From positions 1-35,001 of the forward strand of contig JADFIA010000022.1 in the NCBI GenBank assembly GCA_022566895.1: a stretch of DNA of 35,001 nucleotides. The letters are read 5' to 3'. This DNA is from Pseudomonadota bacterium (GTDB lineage: Bacteria; Pseudomonadota; Alphaproteobacteria; Sphingomonadales; SMXR01). Below, piece by piece: positions 1 to 7,083 of the stretch. Position 1 is the stretch's first letter. The number at the start of each line of letters is the position of its first letter. Under the pieces are notes generated by a model, which worked only from the letters and a program-made list of their open reading frames with translations, made no database searches and had not been told where the DNA came from. Both the position numbers and the translations under genes were made by a program.

Positions 1-580
1 ATTCGCCTTCCGCCGAAATAATTTTGGCACGCCGTTCGCGCTCCGCCTCGGCCTGTTTGGCGATGGCGCGGATCATAGAGGGGTCGAGGTCCACGTGCTT
101 GATCTCCACATTAGAGACCTTGATGCCCCAGGCATCCGTCTGCTGATCAATGATGGCCTGGACATCAAGGTTCAACTTGTCGCGCTCGGAGAGCATCTCA
201 TCCAGCTCATGCTTGCCCAGGACCGAGCGCAAGGTGGTTTGGGCGAGCTGGCTTGTGGCCATCATGAAATCTTCCACCTTGTTGATGGCGCGGTTCGGAT
301 CAATCACCCGGTAATAAATCACCGCGTTCACTTTAACCGAAACATTATCTTTCGAGATCACATCCTGCGGCGGCACGTCATGCACCAGGGTTCGCGTATC
401 CACCCGCACCATTTGCTGGATAAAGGGGATGAGGATGATCAGTCCCGGTCCCGAAGTGCTGGTATAACGGCCAAGGGTGTAGATCACCGCGCGTTCATAT
501 TCGCGCAGGATCTTGAAGATTTGAGTCAGGATACTGACGGCGAAGACCAGAATGACAATCGTTGTTATGAGACCAGTCAT
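1..580 (-). CDS. Slipin/stomatin-like SPFH (band 7) membrane protein, C-terminus cut by window edge
   Basis: The protein scaffolds membrane microdomains and often accompanies NfeD-type proteins. Reading the minus strand from ATG at 580 gives a short N-terminal hydrophobic anchor ([13 protein letters not shown]), then the slipin signature with [41 protein letters not shown] and [18 protein letters not shown]. It ends in the charged coiled-coil start ([20 protein letters not shown]) that follows the SPFH domain in this family. AAGGAG lies about six bases upstream of the ATG and supports the start. About 193 residues are visible of roughly 250-260 usual; the C-terminus lies left of base 1. It is on the same strand as the integrase-associated genes, so whether it belongs to the element or to the flanking chromosome cannot be decided here. 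Family assignment is firm; function is known only at family level. Confidence 0.9.
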   Translation of the reverse strand, partial: MTGLITTIVILVFAVSILTQIFKILREYERAVIYTLGRYTSTSGPGLIILIPFIQQMVRVDTRTLVHDVPPQDVISKDNVSVKVNAVIYYRVIDPNRAINKVEDFMMATSQLAQTTLRSVLGKHELDEMLSERDKLNLDVQAIIDQQTDAWGIKVSNVEIKHVDLDPSMIRAIAKQAEAERERRAKIISAEGE

Positions 581-611
581 ATGTCGCTCCTTGCTGAGGA
601 ATTTCGAGGGG

Positions 612-809
612 TTAAGGTTTGATCCTGTTTTGGCTCGACAGCTTCTCGAAGATTCTACTTATGGCGCCGACCTGGAAAACGTCGCGCGTGTTCTTGGCCA
701 GTTGTAATTTTGGCTGTCGTTTGCTATATAGGGGTTGGTTATCTGAGTGGCCCCCATTTGACGTTCGCGCGTCGGGGGCTTCTCTTCTTTCAGGTGGTTC
801 AAGGCTCAT
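612..809 (-). CDS. Small hypothetical protein (65 aa) in the integrative element
   Basis: I do not recognise this protein. It is listed because an ATG at 809 is preceded by a strong AAGGAG with six-base spacing. The frame stays open for 65 codons up to 31 bases before the slipin start, in the same direction as the genes around it. The product is hydrophilic and basic (start [16 protein letters not shown], end [12 protein letters not shown]), with no membrane segment or recognisable domain. It could be a small element-encoded protein or chance open frame. The ribosome-binding site is the only positive evidence. Confidence 0.35.
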   Translation of the reverse strand: MSLEPPERREAPDARTSNGGHSDNQPLYSKRQPKLQLAKNTRDVFQVGAISRIFEKLSSQNRIKP

Positions 810-878
810 AGCCTTCTCCTTAAATGTTATCGCGGGCCTACAAAACGGCATGACGAGTGCCCGGCGAAGGCTTTGCGC

Positions 879-1130
879 CTATCGTGCTCGCCTGCCGTAA
901 TCATTAGGCTGTTGCGAAGGACTGGTCGGGAGAGCATCCGCCGTTTTTACCGCGTTCCGCTCTTCAACCCACGTCACTACCTCAGACCGCAACCAGCCAA
1001 CGCGATTTGGTGATAGCTGGCGGCGCTTCGGAAACTCACCACGGCGCTCCATACGCCAGCGGGTCGTGCGGGAAAGTTTCGTGATATTTTGCACATCGTT
1101 TTCGTTCAAAAAACCATCGTCACTATTCAT
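879..1130 (-). CDS. AlpA-family phage-type transcriptional regulator/excisionase
   Basis: AlpA proteins are short winged-helix DNA-binding proteins of P4-like prophages and integrative elements. They activate integrase/excision genes or act as excisionase. From ATG at 1130 the product is 83 residues. It shows the family pattern: FLNENDVQNITKLSRTTRWRMERRGEFPKRRQLSPNRVGWLRSEVVTWVEER, i.e. helix, 'LSRTT' recognition helix, 'GEFPK' wing, and 'GWLRSEVVTWVEER' at the end. I chose this start because GAGG sits about seven bases upstream and the longer frame adds an unrelated N-terminus. It lies two genes downstream of the integrase on the same strand. A palindromic GTACCCC operator candidate lies at 1252-1271, between this gene and the preceding one, placed to control it. 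Confidence 0.85.
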   Translation of the reverse strand: MNSDDGFLNENDVQNITKLSRTTRWRMERRGEFPKRRQLSPNRVGWLRSEVVTWVEERNAVKTADALPTSPSQQPNDYGRRAR

Positions 1131-1251
1131 CTGTTTATCCTCGTTTCGTGCCGCCCTTAATTGGGTGGGCGTGCACGGTGTTTCTCTTTTGTTCCTGGAA
1201 TGAATGTAGACGGGGATGGCTCGCTTTTGGAGTACCCGAAGCAAGATAATT

Positions 1252-1284
1252 TGTACCCCCTAAGGGGTACAGAATTGGTACAAA
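1252..1284. promoter_or_regulatory. Operator candidate: palindrome TGTACCCC-N4-GGGGTACA plus extra half-site
   Basis: A perfect inverted repeat with 8-base arms occupies 1252-1271, with spacer CTAA. A further half-site GGTACAAA follows at 1277-1284 and mirrors the TTTGTACC on the left edge (1250-1257). Another GTACCC lies at 1232-1237. The cluster sits upstream of the alpA-like gene and just past the end of the 287-residue gene. There is no T-run after the palindrome on either strand, so an operator for an element-encoded regulator is more likely than a terminator. Which protein binds is unknown. Confidence 0.5.
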
Positions 1285-1298
1285 CGTGCACCTTAGGT

Positions 1299-2162
1299 CT
1301 AGAATATGGGACCGTCGGTCTTGATCTTCTTGTATCGTTCTCCGGCCTTTGCCAATGCCGTGTCCGAATAGAACGAACCATATGTGGTTTCTTCTTCCGC
1401 TTGCCCCAAATCAACTAGGCGTTTAGCGGTCCCATCTTCTTTGGCTCTAGCGATACAGGCAGAAGCGACCACGGCCGATATGCCAGCCTTGCCTTTGTCT
1501 TTCCGAAGTCGTTTCGACCAGGCCTGTACTGTGCGGTCCTGGACCCCGAACTTTCTTGCAGCCGCACCGGTTTTGTGAGGGTCTCGCCAGCGCGCGCTTC
1601 GATAGACGCGATGCTGAACCGCCCTCAATTCCAAAACACCCTTTTCGTAAGATCGGCTTTTTGTGTCAATACAGAAGAGGGTCGTGTGCCCGCCATGAGT
1701 CGCGATATCGAAGGCGTCCGTTAGGCGCTCCTGCAGAGGATGGGGGAAAAGGCCCCACAATAGAGGGTGCAGAACATTCCAAAGCATTTGAAGTTGTGCG
1801 GCGGGGTTGTCAATTGACGGGCTGGGTTCCGGTATGCCGTGCTCTTGGAAATAGTCGCTTTGTCCGAAAAGTGCTTTGCCGGCGGTTTCCCACTTGTGAT
1901 CCTCGACCTTATTAAGCTCTATATCGTCTTGCGGCATGCTCTTGTTGACAGAATATAGACTGTGTGCGGAAATTTTTTGCTCGCCAAGGCCGATAAGGTG
2001 TTGCAGTGCCCACCCCGCCTGTTCAAAAGCGATTACCCCTACCGTACTCAGCGCCTTGGCGGCTGCCAGGTTCTTGCCTTCGACCTCGCCGTCTTTCTCA
2101 ACGGAATGCTTTTCCGCAAGCTCAATAAGTTCTTGCAGCATTTGTGCCCCATCATTGCTCAA
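1299..2162 (-). CDS. Hypothetical protein with C-terminal helix-turn-helix-like segment, coupled to the integrase
   Basis: I do not recognise a family for this 287-residue protein. The N-terminal two thirds look mostly helical and soluble (MLQELIELAEKH; LSTVGVIAFEQAGWALQHLIGLG; LQMLWNVLHPLLWGLFPHPLQERL). Around residues 198-218 is KTGAAARKFGVQDRTVQAWSK, which has the spacing of a transposase/regulator-like helix-turn-helix. No signal peptide or metal motif is visible. The start is TTG at 2162, overlapping the integrase TGA as TTGA, with GGAGGG six bases upstream. This argues for translational coupling and for this start over the ATG at 2141. Its position between integrase and AlpA suggests a mobility or regulatory role (inference). 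Confidence 0.75.
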   Translation of the reverse strand: MSNDGAQMLQELIELAEKHSVEKDGEVEGKNLAAAKALSTVGVIAFEQAGWALQHLIGLGEQKISAHSLYSVNKSMPQDDIELNKVEDHKWETAGKALFGQSDYFQEHGIPEPSPSIDNPAAQLQMLWNVLHPLLWGLFPHPLQERLTDAFDIATHGGHTTLFCIDTKSRSYEKGVLELRAVQHRVYRSARWRDPHKTGAAARKFGVQDRTVQAWSKRLRKDKGKAGISAVVASACIARAKEDGTAKRLVDLGQAEEETTYGSFYSDTALAKAGERYKKIKTDGPIF

Positions 2163-3475
2163 TTTGTGCCCTCCGTGATTGACACAACGCTCGCACCGCC
2201 TGCAAGAACACCCTCAAGCCAGCTCGCCCATAGTTCCAGAGCTTCGCGCTTCGGGGCCTCATACTTCGCGCGAAGGTAATGGCGGGCGGTGACGGTTCCA
2301 ACTGTGTGATTGAGAATGGCCGAAATAACGTTTTCTGAAACGCCTAGCTCTGCCATTTGGGTTGAACAAATGCTGCGGAAATCATGGACGCGAAACCGGT
2401 TCAGCTTTGAACCTGCCATCACGCGCCGAAACGCATGGTTGGGGGCAGTGTTGCCAATCGGCAGGCGCCCCCGAAGATTCCCCTTCCGACCGGGCCAGCC
2501 CGGAAATAACCATTTTGTGCCTGGAGCATCCTTTTCGGCCAACGCTGCGGCCTCTTTCACAAGTGACAATGCCAGCGGCGACAGGGGGACTTTGTGGGGC
2601 TTACCGTTTTTCGTTCGATCGCCCGAGATTATCCACACTCCCGCACTCAAATCGAATTCACTCAAGGGGGCTTGCGAAACCTCGCTAGAGCGTTGGCCGG
2701 TCACCAACAAAAGCTTTAAGACCAGTTGGAGGGGCTTGGTTATCAAATCCGCGGTGCCCGCATCATTGACCGAGCCTTCCTCCAGTCGTCGCCATAGTTC
2801 TCTTATTTCGCCGTCGCTAGGAGGGTCAACCCAACGGACAATTGCCTCGCCTGGGCGCTCAACATTGTCGCAGGGGTTGGTCTGTATCCAGTGCTTGCGA
2901 ACCGCAAATCTGAACATGACTCGCGTAAGCGCCAACACGCGGTTGGCTCGGGAGGCTGAACTGTTCTTCTGAACCGCCTCAAGAATCTTGTCGATATCGG
3001 CGGGTGTTACGGCATGAATGGGCATTTTTCCGATTGTTGGAATGATATAATTGGCAGCCATGCCCCTTTCGTCTGGAATGTTGCGGAATTTGCGGCCGTT
3101 CCTTTTCCCCTGCTCCCGTGCTTTGAAAAACCGAGCGCTTAGGTCATTCACAGTGGCACCCTTGGCTTGTGTCCGGCTTTCCGTCCGTTCTTGCGCGGGA
3201 TCCGCGCCGTCATCGACCTGGGCCAGTAGTGCGCGGGCACCCATTCGGGCGTCTGCCAATTTCATTCTCGGGAACCGGCCCAGGCGGTAGCGGCGCCGCG
3301 TAAGCCCACCATCAACACCCGGCACGTAGTACCTCACAAGCCAGGTCTTTGTGCCGGCGGGGGACACGCGGAGAATTAGGCCAGAGTCGTCGTCCTTGCC
3401 GCTGTATTCGACGCGGTCTATTTCGGGGGCCGGTATTGCCTTAATCTCGATATGGGTTTTTGGGAGGGTTGGCAT
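2159..3475 (-). CDS. int: P4-type tyrosine recombinase (integrase)
   Basis: This is a site-specific recombinase that inserts and excises an integrative element. From ATG at 3475 it has 438 residues. Its N-terminal DUF4102-like arm-binding domain includes GLILRVSPAGTKTWLVRYY and RRYRLGRFPRMKLADAR. A core-binding domain lies around 108-210. The catalytic domain has Arg262 (TGQRSSEV), a lysine-rich beta segment (TKNGKPHKVPL, about 289-295), His364-x-x-Arg367 (HDFRS), His390 (ILNHT) and probable nucleophile Tyr400 (ARHYLRA). All catalytic positions are present, so it appears intact. An in-frame extension to 3535 lacks family similarity and a ribosome site. It is the element gene nearest the tRNA-Thr scar at 3611-3664, and its stop overlaps the next gene's start. 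Confidence 0.93.
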   Translation of the reverse strand: MPTLPKTHIEIKAIPAPEIDRVEYSGKDDDSGLILRVSPAGTKTWLVRYYVPGVDGGLTRRRYRLGRFPRMKLADARMGARALLAQVDDGADPAQERTESRTQAKGATVNDLSARFFKAREQGKRNGRKFRNIPDERGMAANYIIPTIGKMPIHAVTPADIDKILEAVQKNSSASRANRVLALTRVMFRFAVRKHWIQTNPCDNVERPGEAIVRWVDPPSDGEIRELWRRLEEGSVNDAGTADLITKPLQLVLKLLLVTGQRSSEVSQAPLSEFDLSAGVWIISGDRTKNGKPHKVPLSPLALSLVKEAAALAEKDAPGTKWLFPGWPGRKGNLRGRLPIGNTAPNHAFRRVMAGSKLNRFRVHDFRSICSTQMAELGVSENVISAILNHTVGTVTARHYLRAKYEAPKREALELWASWLEGVLAGGASVVSITEGTN

Positions 3476-3479
3476 CAAA

Positions 3480-3501
3480 TGGGGTCCATATGGGGTCCAT
3501 A
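3480..3501. repeat. 11-base tandem direct repeat just upstream of the integrase start
   Basis: TGGGGTCCATA occurs twice back to back (3480-3490 and 3491-3501), ending four bases before the integrase ATG. Short direct repeats next to int and the attachment site can be arm-type integrase binding sites or autoregulatory sites. That role is inferred from position only. Confidence 0.5.
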
Positions 3502-3610
3502 AATTCGATACTGCATGGCGCCCACTGAAACACAATGAACGCTGAAACGCCTATGAGCTCTTATATTGCACCTGTTCGCCCCGTTTCAAGGTATCCCTTG
3601 GTATTTCTTT

Positions 3611-3664
3611 ACCAACGCATTCGTAATGCGTGGGTCGGCGGTTCGAATCCGTCCTGCGGCACCA
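3611..3664 (+). pseudogene. Displaced 3' portion of tRNA-Thr(CGT), attachment-site scar
   Basis: The segment contains the 3' half of a tRNA. The anticodon stem is ACGCA/TGCGT (3615-3619 and 3627-3631) around loop TTCGTAA with anticodon CGT at 3622-3624. A T-arm GGCGG-TTCGAAT-CCGTC follows, then acceptor strand CTGCGGC, discriminator A and encoded CCA ending at 3664. Upstream there is no GCCGCAG acceptor strand and no D-arm that would fold, so it cannot be a functional tRNA. This is what is left when an element recombines into a tRNA gene: the intact copy is rebuilt at the other end, probably left of the window. The integrase gene begins about 140 bases away. Confidence 0.75.
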
Positions 3665-4023
3665 CACCAACCCCACGATAATCGCATGCGGCCCATGGGA
3701 AGAGCCCGCTTCTAGCCATGAGCGGATATTTTGGGGCTTACATTCGCTGACCCGGTTGCAGCAATGTTGGTAAAGTGTCGAACCGGTAATAAACCAATGT
3801 TAACGTGCCATTGACAGAAGATGCGCCAGTCGCCCTGAGTGCGGTAGTTCGGAAATCTGTTTGGATTCGCACTGGCGCGCCTTCCGACCTCCGCCTCTGC
3901 CCCGCGGGCGGTTGGACCCGATCAGTGACAATTGATTCGCATTCATCCCGATAGTCACGATACGATTTGCTGCCGACGCCGCCCGCACACCGTGGGCAGA
4001 TCGCCTGGCCTGTGGAGGGTTCG
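3665..4023. other. Non-coding stretch between the attachment scar and the yceI operon
   Basis: No credible gene is seen in this 359-base stretch. Short open frames on the minus strand lack ribosome sites and family similarity. It should hold the promoter of the yceI-cytochrome b561 operon, but I could not pick a convincing -35/-10 pair. Confidence 0.5.
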
Positions 4024-4659
4024 ATGTTAGGCAAAATAGGCCCCCTGTTTACGCTGGCCGCAGCTCTGATTGTCGGGGGCTGCACAACAATCTTGCCCTT
4101 GGTCGTACCAAGCCATAATCAAACGGTCGATACGTCGGCTATCCGGTCTGGGCATTACGTTCTCGACCCGGCGCACGGTTCGGTCCATTTTCGCGTAGAT
4201 CACATGGGGTACTCCATTTACGTCGCCCGGTTTAACGATATCGACGCGCAGTTTGATTTCGACAATAAGCGACCCGAACTCAGCACTCTGATAATTTCGA
4301 TCCGGGCCGACAGCATCGATAGCGGCAACAAGAAGATGGATAAACTGATCGCTGGGCGCGATTTTCTTAACGCCCGGCGTTACCCCGACATTTTATTCAG
4401 AGCCGACGGGGTGACCATCGTCGACGAGCGGACCGGGATCATTAACGGCACCCTGACATTTCACGGCGTGACACGGCCGCAAACGCTGCAATTGACCTTT
4501 AGAGGCGGTGCGCGCAACTTTCTGACTGGCAAATATACACTCGGGTTTTCGGCCTCGGCGTCGCTGCTACGGTCGGATTATAATATGGGAGCCTATATTC
4601 CCTTAGTGAGCGACGAAGTTAGGATCCAAATCGAAGCTGAGTTTCAGCTTCAGAAATGA
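4024..4659 (+). CDS. YceI-family lipoprotein
   Basis: YceI proteins are lipocalin-like periplasmic barrels that bind long isoprenoid chains such as polyprenyl or quinone tails. From ATG at 4024, after GGAGGG, the protein has 211 residues. Its lipoprotein signal peptide ends in ALIVGGC with Cys20 as the lipidation site. The YceI fold is recognised by YVLDPAHGSVHFRVDHMGYS, FNDIDAQFDFD, LSTLIISIRADSID, FLNARRYPDILFRAD, GTLTFHGVTRPQTLQLTF and GFSASASLLRSDYNMG. It is followed 19 bases later by cytochrome b561 and then a second YceI gene, so it is probably the first gene of a three-gene operon. Anchoring in the membrane would place it near the cytochrome (inference). The longer frame from 3967 lacks a signal peptide at its start. 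Confidence 0.9.
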   Translation: MLGKIGPLFTLAAALIVGGCTTILPLVVPSHNQTVDTSAIRSGHYVLDPAHGSVHFRVDHMGYSIYVARFNDIDAQFDFDNKRPELSTLIISIRADSIDSGNKKMDKLIAGRDFLNARRYPDILFRADGVTIVDERTGIINGTLTFHGVTRPQTLQLTFRGGARNFLTGKYTLGFSASASLLRSDYNMGAYIPLVSDEVRIQIEAEFQLQK

Positions 4660-4678
4660 GCTGTTGACCGGTGCTTTT

Positions 4679-5284
4679 ATGGCCTTGCTTTTAAGAAATT
4701 CAGAGCGCCGATATGGAACCGTTGCGATCATCCTGCATTGGCTGATTGCCATAGCTATTGCGCTTCAGTTGTGGCTCGGATTTTTCATGGAGCAGCTTGC
4801 CGAGGGAAGCTTCGCGCGTTTCGAGGCGCTGCAGCGGCACAAGTCGGTTGGTCTGACTATTCTCATCCTTTCGGTGGTCCGTCTGGTTTGGCGCCTGATC
4901 CACTCCGCACCCCGCGCCGACCCCGGACTGAGACCAATTGAGCGGCGCTTGGCGGGCCTGGTACATTTTGGCCTCTATTTTCTGATCATCGCAGTGCCGC
5001 TGGCCGGTTGGGCGACGGTGTCCGCGTCGCCACTCGGCCTGCCTATCCAGCTTTACGGAGTGATCGGGTGGCCCCACCTCCCATTCTTTGGGGCGGTGGC
5101 CGACGGGCAGGCCATGGAGGATCTGATGCATGCCATTCATAAGGGCCTCGTGTTCGCTCTGATCGCCTTGGCAGTCATTCATATTCTGGCCGCGTTGCGC
5201 CACCAGTTCCTGCTGAAGAACGCGGTTCTGGGGCGTATGATTCCATGGCTAGGCGGGGCCGCGAAGCCGGATAAGAGCGAGTGA
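4679..5284 (+). CDS. Cytochrome b561 family membrane protein
   Basis: This is a di-heme b-type cytochrome of the inner membrane that passes electrons between quinol and periplasmic partners. The 201-residue product has four hydrophobic helices (about 20-42, 58-76, 92-112, 155-175). Candidate heme-ligand histidines are in IILHWLI, LQRHKSVG, MHAIHKGL and VIHILAALRHQF, the usual bacterial b561 layout. ATG at 4679 was chosen because the family starts close to the RYGTVAIILHWL segment. A TTG at 4664 is an alternative, and neither has a strong ribosome site. It lies between two YceI genes with gaps of 19 and 4 bases, matching the known yceI-cytochrome b561 association. The electron donor and acceptor are not indicated by the sequence. 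Confidence 0.9.
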   Translation: MALLLRNSERRYGTVAIILHWLIAIAIALQLWLGFFMEQLAEGSFARFEALQRHKSVGLTILILSVVRLVWRLIHSAPRADPGLRPIERRLAGLVHFGLYFLIIAVPLAGWATVSASPLGLPIQLYGVIGWPHLPFFGAVADGQAMEDLMHAIHKGLVFALIALAVIHILAALRHQFLLKNAVLGRMIPWLGGAAKPDKSE

Positions 5285-5288
5285 TGTC

Positions 5289-5876
5289 ATGACGCTCCGG
5301 CTTTTTCAAAATGGTCTGGTCTGGTGTATGTCGCTCTGCCTCCTCAGCGCTCCCGCCGAAGCGCTTGAGTGGGACTTTCTGGCCGACCAAAGCGAGCTCT
5401 CGTTTCACGGCACGATGCTTGGCGTTCCGGTTATCGGGGTATTCGAGCGAGTGCAGGCGGACATTCGGTTTGACCCCGAAAATTTGGCCGACTCGCGGAT
5501 TGTTATCAGGATCGACATGGCCTCGATCAATACGCGCCACGACGAGCGTGACACGGCGCTCAGGCGACCGGAATGGTTCGACGCGGGTGCCTTCTTGCAA
5601 GCCCGCTTCGTGGCCGAAGATTTGCGTCAGATTGATGAATCAAACTACGAAGCGCGAGGGGAATTGACGGTCAAGGGGATAAGTCACGCGGTCACCCTGC
5701 CGTTTCACCTGGTCATCAGCGGCGAATTTGCCACCGCAACGGGGTTTATCGACTTGAGCCGTCTTGAGTTTGCCATCGGTACAGGCGAATGGGCCGATGA
5801 AAAGCGGGTTGCCTTCGCGGTGCGCATCGAGGTGCGGATTACCGCCAAAGTGATTCACCAGAAACCGGACGACTAG
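5289..5876 (+). CDS. YceI-family periplasmic protein (second copy)
   Basis: This is the second YceI-type isoprenoid-binding barrel of the operon, 195 residues. It has a cleavable signal peptide (MTLRLFQNGLVWCMSLCLLS, likely cut after APAEA near residue 26) and no lipobox. Family segments include ALEWDFLADQSELSFHGTMLG, FERVQADIRFDPENL, SRIVIRIDMASINTRHDERD, EWFDAGAFLQARFVA and GELTVKGISHAVTLPFHL. The DERD and F-x-A-x-F segments are typical. It differs clearly from the lipoprotein copy at 4024 and is not a recent tandem duplicate. It begins four bases after the cytochrome stop, so co-translation is likely. A pair made of one soluble and one anchored YceI around a quinol-type cytochrome suggests a shuttle between membrane and periplasm (inference). 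Confidence 0.9.
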   Translation: MTLRLFQNGLVWCMSLCLLSAPAEALEWDFLADQSELSFHGTMLGVPVIGVFERVQADIRFDPENLADSRIVIRIDMASINTRHDERDTALRRPEWFDAGAFLQARFVAEDLRQIDESNYEARGELTVKGISHAVTLPFHLVISGEFATATGFIDLSRLEFAIGTGEWADEKRVAFAVRIEVRITAKVIHQKPDD

Positions 5877-5886
5877 CCCCCACCAT

Positions 5887-6144
5887 CTAATCCTCGGCTG
5901 ATTTCGGGGGGCGCTTGCGGGCCCTTAGTAGGCGCCGCAACAGATAGATCGGCACGACGATGGCCGCGCCGGTGACGATATAGATCAGTCCCCAATCGAG
6001 AAGGCTGGTCAAAATATCCCACAGCCAGCGGAAGAACCGCGCCACGCCTTCCCAGAAGCCGCTAGGGCTGATACCGAAAATGACCATCAAGAGCCCGACA
6101 AAAGCGCTGAGGACAACGAGTTTGATAATTGTGCGCAGTTGCAT
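5887..6144 (-). CDS. Small membrane protein, DUF6460-like
   Basis: This is an 85-residue protein with two hydrophobic helices: IIKLVVLSAFVGLLMVIFGI at about 6-25 and GLIYIVTGAAIVVPIYLLRR at about 48-67. Between them lies an amphipathic aromatic segment (FWEGVARFFRWLWDILTSLL), and the tail is basic and charged. This matches the small alphaproteobacterial family I know as DUF6460, whose function is not established. ATG at 6144 is preceded by GGAG with suitable spacing; the longer frame to 6252 overlaps the neighbouring gene and is unlikely. It lies convergent to the YceI operon (stop-to-stop gap of 10 bases) and downstream of the TPR gene on the same strand. Confidence 0.7.
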   Translation of the reverse strand: MQLRTIIKLVVLSAFVGLLMVIFGISPSGFWEGVARFFRWLWDILTSLLDWGLIYIVTGAAIVVPIYLLRRLLRARKRPPKSAED

Positions 6145-6199
6145 AATTCCCGCTCCGGCGACAAGCCGATCAGCGGCCATAAAAAACACAACACTGGGC

Positions 6200-7006
6200 T
6201 CAAGGCAAGGCGACAGCCATAATCCTAAACTCGCTGACCGGGACATCGTCAAGAAGCACCTTTAGCCGTTTCTTGTCGTTGGTTTCCAGAGCCTCGAGGA
6301 TGAGCCGGCCATAGACCTGGGTCATCGCCTCAAGTCTGTCCGGCGGCGACAGCGCCAACGCCTCTATCAAAAGGCCGACCGCCTGAGGCCGGTACCGCGA
6401 AGGGAAGCTCAAAAGCGCCTTGGCGTAGCCCACGCGAAGCGACGGCAGGTCCGGCCGCAAACGGATCGCGCGATCGAAATTTTCAAGAACCGACTTTCGA
6501 CTGGCGCCATAAAAAATTTTACCCAGAAAACGCCCAACTCTCTGCAGGACCTCGCCATGCCAACCGCCAAGCGCGGCCAGGGCCAGGGCGTGACTGCCAT
6601 CAAGCTCCAGTATTCTCTTGAGGTGAACTCGCGCCTCGCGGGCCAGCTGGCCGGAGCGCTTGACACGGGCCTGCAGTCCCAGAGCGCCGGCCGCCTGCAA
6701 ATGACTGCCGATATGATCGGGATCTCGCTCAAGTCCGGCCTTGGCCAGATCGTGGGCCTGGCGGAGTGCCTCGAGTCGGGGCTCTCCCATTTTAAGAAAC
6801 AAGGCGTTGACCAGAAGCGCCTGGGCCGCAAGGGCATAGCCGTCCACACTCTCCAGGGCCGCCGCTTGGCTTGCCGCCATCTCAAATTCACCGCGCACGT
6901 ATAGCTGCCGAGCGTGCTCGAGATCCGCCGCGGCGGTCGGCCCCCAAAAGGCCCCCGCCACCATCAGAAAAAAACCAAAAAGAGATCGCAGGGGTCGCCT
7001 GGTCAT
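6200..7006 (-). CDS. TPR-repeat protein with signal peptide
   Basis: The 268-residue protein begins with a signal peptide (LRSLFGFFLMVAGAFWGPTAAADL, cleavage near residue 27). It continues as tandem helical repeats: LEHARQLYVRGEFEMAASQA, ALAAQALLVNALFL, ALRQAHDLAKAGLERDPDHI, LAREARVHLKRILELDGSHALALAALGGWH and VLENFDRAIRLRPDLPSLRVGYAKALL. The repeats carry the TPR pattern with small residues at the packing positions. It is probably a periplasmic protein-interaction scaffold; no enzyme motif is seen. The gene lies 78 bases downstream of lysyl-tRNA synthetase on the same strand, but there is no functional link I can support. Confidence 0.8.
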   Translation of the reverse strand: MTRRPLRSLFGFFLMVAGAFWGPTAAADLEHARQLYVRGEFEMAASQAAALESVDGYALAAQALLVNALFLKMGEPRLEALRQAHDLAKAGLERDPDHIGSHLQAAGALGLQARVKRSGQLAREARVHLKRILELDGSHALALAALGGWHGEVLQRVGRFLGKIFYGASRKSVLENFDRAIRLRPDLPSLRVGYAKALLSFPSRYRPQAVGLLIEALALSPPDRLEAMTQVYGRLILEALETNDKKRLKVLLDDVPVSEFRIMAVALP

Positions 7007-7083
7007 GGCGAAGTATATGCAGGAGTTGCCCGGAAGCTCAATTGGTTCCGAAACCCATTTGTCTTGCGGCCGCTGCGTGGTCC

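Noticed and set aside
3570-3664. Possible complete, functional tRNA-Thr
   Set aside because: No 5' acceptor strand complementary to CTGCGGC and no foldable D-arm exist at the right distance, so only the 3' part is present.
3738-4085. Open frame of 115 codons on the minus strand upstream of yceI
   Set aside because: It overlaps the yceI signal peptide on the other strand, has no ribosome site and shows no family similarity.
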